Assembly (NCBI GenBank): GCA_036507855.1
Contig: DATCIJ010000137.1
Location: 1 to 9,802 of the forward strand
Source: JABWBJ01 sp036507855
GTDB taxonomy: Bacteria > Gemmatimonadota > Gemmatimonadetes > Gemmatimonadales > Gemmatimonadaceae
Direction of reading: 5' to 3'
Length of the DNA stretch: 9,802 nt
The notes below the pieces were generated by a model that saw only the letters and a program-made list of their open reading frames with translations, was not told where the DNA came from and made no database searches. Positions 6,973 to 9,802 of this stretch are shown piece by piece (the stretch's first letter is position 1; every line of letters starts with the position of its first letter). Position numbers and translations under genes: made by a program.

Positions 6973-7443
6973 TTACTGACGGCGTGACGACCAGTGAATC
7001 GCGGCGATCTTCCATGCGGCCGGCGTGCGAACGAGGACCATCAGTTCGGCACTACTCGAGTTGACGGCGCGACCGCTCATCTCACCCTTTGCGTTGCTGG
7101 TCGAAGTCGCCCACGCGACATCCCCATGAATCCGGACGCGAATGGGCCCGCGATCGATCTTCACCGCCTGCTCGTAGCGGATGTCGCTCTGGAGGTGATG
7201 CGACCGGTATTCCGCTCGCGTCTCGGCTCCTCCGCTCTCGAGGATGACCACATCATCCACGAGCAGCGCGAGTGCGGACGCGCTGTCCCCCGCCGCGAGC
7301 GCGGCATGGAACTTTACGACCACTGCGGCAACCGCGGCCGAATCACCCGGAGCATGGTGTTCTTCGTGTTGTGCCAATGCGCTCGATGAGCTGGTCGCGA
7401 GTGCCGCGACCAGTACCAGCGTGAACCCTGTCGTCAACCTCAT
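6973..7443 (-). CDS. Exported NTF2-like (DUF4440/SnoaL-type) protein
   Basis: The 156-residue protein has a signal peptide (hydrophobic core ~7-17, likely cleavage after SALA at 24), giving a mature N-terminus rich in His and Glu: QHEEHHAPGD. The rest fits the NTF2-like cone fold: helix AAVVVKFHAALAAGD, then the strand region VVILESGGAETR, the helix AEYRSHHLQSDI, and strands IRVRIHGDVAWATS, AELMVLVRT and AWKIAAIHWS. DUF4440 members range from small-molecule-binding to enzymatic proteins, so no reaction can be assigned. The extra histidines, at the mature N-terminus and in YRSHHL, are compatible with metal binding in this copper locus, but this is inference. The start is set by GGAGGA 4 nt upstream; a longer frame beginning at 7596 would overlap copCD and has an unlikely N-terminus. 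It lies 40 nt after the copCD stop and is probably cotranscribed with it. Confidence 0.85.
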   Translation of the reverse strand: MRLTTGFTLVLVAALATSSSSALAQHEEHHAPGDSAAVAAVVVKFHAALAAGDSASALALLVDDVVILESGGAETRAEYRSHHLQSDIRYEQAVKIDRGPIRVRIHGDVAWATSTSNAKGEMSGRAVNSSSAELMVLVRTPAAWKIAAIHWSSRRQ

Positions 7444-7447
7444 GGTG

Positions 7448-7453
7448 TCCTCC
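7448..7453 (-). promoter_or_regulatory. Shine-Dalgarno site fixing the NTF2-like gene start
   Basis: GGAGGA on the minus strand, 4 nt before the ATG at 7443. It supports the start that puts the signal peptide at the N-terminus and rejects the 51-codon extension into copCD. Confidence 0.75.
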
Positions 7454-7483
7454 AGTCGGAGAGGGTAATCGTCGAGGAACTGC

Positions 7484-8863
7484 CTAACGCACTGGCGGGG
7501 CGGTTCCGGTAAGAATTGCCGTAAGTACCAGGACGAGCAGCACGAACGCGACATCGAGCACGATGGAACCACGCAGCCGGGCGAGCGAGCGCTCACTGCC
7601 GACGGATGGTTGAACCACGCGCCAGTGATACGCGCCCAGCGCGACGATGATCAGGACGATGACGACTTTCCTGAAGAGCGCGAGGCCATAGGGACTGCCC
7701 AGGACGAGCCCGAGGTCGCGCAGCTGCAGCCACCCGCCGATCGCGCCAGTCACCGCGAGTATTGCCGCGCTCGACAGCGCCAGTGGGCTGAACGCACGCA
7801 GGAGTCCACGCGCCATGTCGACCCGGTTCGAGGCTGGCATCGCGATCAGAGGCGGCAGGGCGGCGACCGCCAACATGATGATCGCCCCAGCCCACGCTCC
7901 CGCCGCCAGCACGTGGATGGCGTCGAGACTCATCGCGAGTCCGCGGACGTCCGACACCGCCGCCGGATGGCCAAGGAACGACGCGGAGATCGCCAGGGCA
8001 CCGGTGACGCCAGCCAGTGCACTCCAGCGGATCGGCCTGACGACCCGGAGTCCGAACAGAAGGGCGATCGTCGCCGCAACCTGAAGCAACCAGCCCCGTC
8101 CCCACGTTGACCCGATCACCAGATCGGTCAGGTCGCCGAAACGAAGTGCCTGCAGCGAACCGCTCAGGATGACGCCGTGACTCGTCAGGCGCACCAACGC
8201 GACGATCAGCAGCGTCCACGCTCCGGCGACGGCCATGGAACGCAACCGGCGCTCAACGAGTGGACCAAAGGTGGGAGGAGCGTCTCCTCCGGATCGTGTG
8301 GCGGCCGGCAACACGAATAGTGCGAACGCGACCGACCCGATCACGACCACCATCGACAGGAACGAGAAGAACCGGACCATCTGCTGCAGGAGTGAATCGG
8401 CTGACGGTTCGTGCATCTCCTCCTGCATCGCCGGCGACTCGGCGGCGGGCGTGGAGTCCATGGGCGTCGCAAGGGGGATGGAGTCTACCGTGAACTGATA
8501 TTGGCCCGTCACGGCGTGACCATCGGACCCCACGAGCCGCCACTCGACACGATACTGACCGGCCACCGGCAACGGTGGGACTTCCGCCAGCAGGACCTTG
8601 CTGTCGGCCGTGTCGCCGCGCAGCGCGACTCCGATGCGCTGCGAGTCCGGTGCCACGAGTTCGACGCGCGACGTGCGCGGCACCACGGCTTCACTGAACT
8701 CCAACCGCAACAAAGTCGGCGGTCGGTCGAGGCGTGCATCCTTTGGCGGGTCGGAGCGAACCAGCGAGGCGTGGGCCCAGGCCACACCCACGACAACCGC
8801 GACGAGCGCTGCCACGATCGCACCCGTTCGCCAGGTGGCGCGGAGCGAAAAGAAGGAGCGCAT
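7484..8863 (-). CDS. copCD: CopC-CopD fusion copper-handling membrane protein
   Basis: The 459-residue protein joins a periplasmic CopC-like Cu(II)-binding domain to a CopD-type membrane domain, like YcnJ-class fusions. A signal segment (~13-30) ends in AWA, so cleavage would expose H31 (HASLVRSDPP) as residue 1, as in CopC. D114 and H116 in GSDGHAVTG match the remaining Cu(II) ligands. Residues 31-126 contain no Met or Cys, so the Met-rich Cu(I) site of Pseudomonas CopC is absent. A Pro/Ser/Met/Glu linker (~127-160) leads to about eight helices (~166-187, 207-227, 256-274, 283-300, 315-337, 355-378, 395-412, 433-452), including LDAIHVLAAGAWAG (H317) typical of CopD; other membrane-region histidines are H229, H299 and H413. 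CopD proteins are linked to copper import or delivery. GGGAGGG lies 5 nt before the ATG, which overlaps the upstream stop as TGATG. The family call is secure; the transport direction is inferred from the family. Confidence 0.94.
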   Translation of the reverse strand: MRSFFSLRATWRTGAIVAALVAVVVGVAWAHASLVRSDPPKDARLDRPPTLLRLEFSEAVVPRTSRVELVAPDSQRIGVALRGDTADSKVLLAEVPPLPVAGQYRVEWRLVGSDGHAVTGQYQFTVDSIPLATPMDSTPAAESPAMQEEMHEPSADSLLQQMVRFFSFLSMVVVIGSVAFALFVLPAATRSGGDAPPTFGPLVERRLRSMAVAGAWTLLIVALVRLTSHGVILSGSLQALRFGDLTDLVIGSTWGRGWLLQVAATIALLFGLRVVRPIRWSALAGVTGALAISASFLGHPAAVSDVRGLAMSLDAIHVLAAGAWAGAIIMLAVAALPPLIAMPASNRVDMARGLLRAFSPLALSSAAILAVTGAIGGWLQLRDLGLVLGSPYGLALFRKVVIVLIIVALGAYHWRVVQPSVGSERSLARLRGSIVLDVAFVLLVLVLTAILTGTAPPVR

Positions 8864-9802
8864 CAGATCCCTCCCGGGCGCGGCGCCGACGGCGGCGGCA
8901 TGCGCACCAGCATGCGGTAGTGGTCGCGATGCTCCTCGGGAATCAGCGGCAGCAGGTCGTGCAGCGAGCGACGCAGAGCGCTGTCAGCCGCGACGCGGCG
9001 TTGCACTTCCGGATCATCGAGCAACCGGAACAACGCGTTTACCAGTCGCTCGCGGGCGGCCGCATCGTCCGGCGCGCGGGCCAGTGTGTCGGCGAGGCGA
9101 GCGACGGTATCGGCAGGCATGCGATGCGCCGCATGTTCGTCCATCTTCCGCGTGCTGTCGTGCTGCATGACCGCACCCAGCTCCACGGTCGGCTTCGGAG
9201 GTGTCGTCAGCACGCCGACCACAGGACCGCCCTGGTTCTCGACGCCCATTGCGGCCGCCATGCCGAGCCATTCGCTGCTCGTGATGACTTCCGTGGTGTC
9301 GTCGCGGTAGCGACTGGCGGCGAGCAGGATTTCCGCGCGCTTCTTGTCACGCGGAACGGCGTCACTCAGCAGGATGTCCGAGATGACGTCGTGCATGCTG
9401 TGCAGGTTGTCGAAGATCGCGGCCGCGTCCGGATAGCGCTGCGTAAACACCGGCGCGACGCCCGGCGTCATCGGCATGACGTACGGCATGGTGCGCGGCG
9501 CGTCATGCAGCATCTCCCGGAATCGCGCGACCGCCGCCGTTATCAGGGTCGACCGCTCGTCAGGCGTCTTCCCGGTCAGCAGCGCGTCGTAGAGCCCGAC
9601 CTGCAGCCAGTGATACGCCCAGATCAGGCCGTTGAACTTTGGATACTTCTTGCGGAACGCCAGTGAGTAGGGCTGGCCTTCCATGAGCGACATGCCCTTG
9701 GGCTTCGTGCTGAACGCGAGGTCAGGACGGCTCCGGTAATAGGAGACCAGCCGTGCGACCTCTCGGTCGCGTTCAGCCTCCCCCAGCCTGTTGTCGGCGA
9801 GG
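8863..9802 (-). CDS. Unrecognised protein upstream of copCD, 5' partial
   Basis: The frame stays open to the right window edge, giving 312 visible residues; the true start is outside. The ATG at 9693 is unlikely to be the start, because 36 further in-frame codons read as normal protein (for example ARLVSYYRSRPDLAF). No family is recognised. Visible features, numbered from the edge: a hydrophobic/aromatic segment NGLIWAYHWLQVGLYDALL (57-75); a Met-rich stretch MPYVMPM (105-111); NLHSMHDVISDIL (132-144); a region ~165-205 with SSEWLGMAAAMG; a His/Met patch MQHDSTRKMDEHAAHRM (212-228); then a charged helical C-terminal part (~230-300) ending HRDHYRMLVRM. No Cys is visible. It is joined to copCD by a 1-nt stop/start overlap, so the two are probably translated together and a role in copper handling is likely by context. 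The function is unknown. Codon style matches the neighbours, so it is probably a real gene. Confidence 0.8.
   Translation of the reverse strand, partial: LADNRLGEAERDREVARLVSYYRSRPDLAFSTKPKGMSLMEGQPYSLAFRKKYPKFNGLIWAYHWLQVGLYDALLTGKTPDERSTLITAAVARFREMLHDAPRTMPYVMPMTPGVAPVFTQRYPDAAAIFDNLHSMHDVISDILLSDAVPRDKKRAEILLAASRYRDDTTEVITSSEWLGMAAAMGVENQGGPVVGVLTTPPKPTVELGAVMQHDSTRKMDEHAAHRMPADTVARLADTLARAPDDAAARERLVNALFRLLDDPEVQRRVAADSALRRSLHDLLPLIPEEHRDHYRMLVRMPPPSAPRPGGI

Noticed and set aside
6644..7015. Minus-strand open frame across the convergent gap
   Set aside because: It covers the Met-rich protein in antisense and overlaps the 3' end of the NTF2-like gene; no domain or ribosome site supports it.
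7444..7596. N-terminal extension of the NTF2-like gene to 7596
   Set aside because: It would overlap the copCD 3' end and bury the signal peptide; the internal ATG at 7443 has a Shine-Dalgarno site and begins a clean signal sequence.
8734..9666. Plus-strand open frame of 310 codons opposite the unknown gene
   Set aside because: Its composition is dominated by Arg, His and Gln, it has no clear ribosome site, and it spans the copCD junction. The minus-strand frame has normal composition, a good operon junction and continues to the edge.

Overview
The window is GC-rich, coding-dense bacterial DNA that holds most of a copper (or silver) handling island. Two gene groups point towards each other. 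There is no tRNA, rRNA, CRISPR array, transposase or recognisable regulator gene. Taxonomy cannot be fixed from the sequence. The high GC, the Asp/Ser-rich style of the exported proteins and the mix of gene families would fit Gemmatimonadota or another GC-rich Gram-negative lineage. A CusA-type RND pump implies a cell with an outer membrane.

Plus-strand group (1-6795). It opens inside a CusA-family heavy-metal RND pump gene whose first ~50 codons lie left of the window. All three Cu(I)/Ag(I)-binding methionines of CusA are conserved. Then come, tightly packed: a Tat-type signal-bearing DUF411 protein (4-nt overlap with cusA); a P1B-1 copper ATPase with two tandem Cys/His/Met metal-binding modules in place of ferredoxin-like HMA domains (4-nt overlap, GTG start); a shortened PII-like signalling protein; and a small two-helix membrane protein with a very methionine-rich tail. 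Overlaps, short gaps and good Shine-Dalgarno sites suggest one transcript started outside the window.

Convergent gap (6796-6972). It is non-coding and holds several imperfect GC-rich hairpins that may act as terminators.

Minus-strand group (9802 down to 6973). It starts with a protein of unrecognised family, cut by the right edge. Next is a CopC-CopD fusion (1-nt TGATG junction), then a small exported NTF2-like/DUF4440 protein. CopC binds periplasmic Cu(II), and CopD-type membrane domains are linked to copper transfer or uptake.

Taken together: cytosolic Cu(I) would be exported to the periplasm by the ATPase, and periplasmic Cu(I) expelled across the outer membrane by CusA with partners presumably encoded to the left. 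DUF411, CopC and the Met-rich protein are candidate periplasmic or membrane-surface copper carriers. The PII-like protein is the odd member: a small cytosolic signalling fold inside a metal-efflux operon. The best candidates for poorly described biology are the PII-like protein, the Met-rich membrane protein and the unknown protein upstream of copCD.
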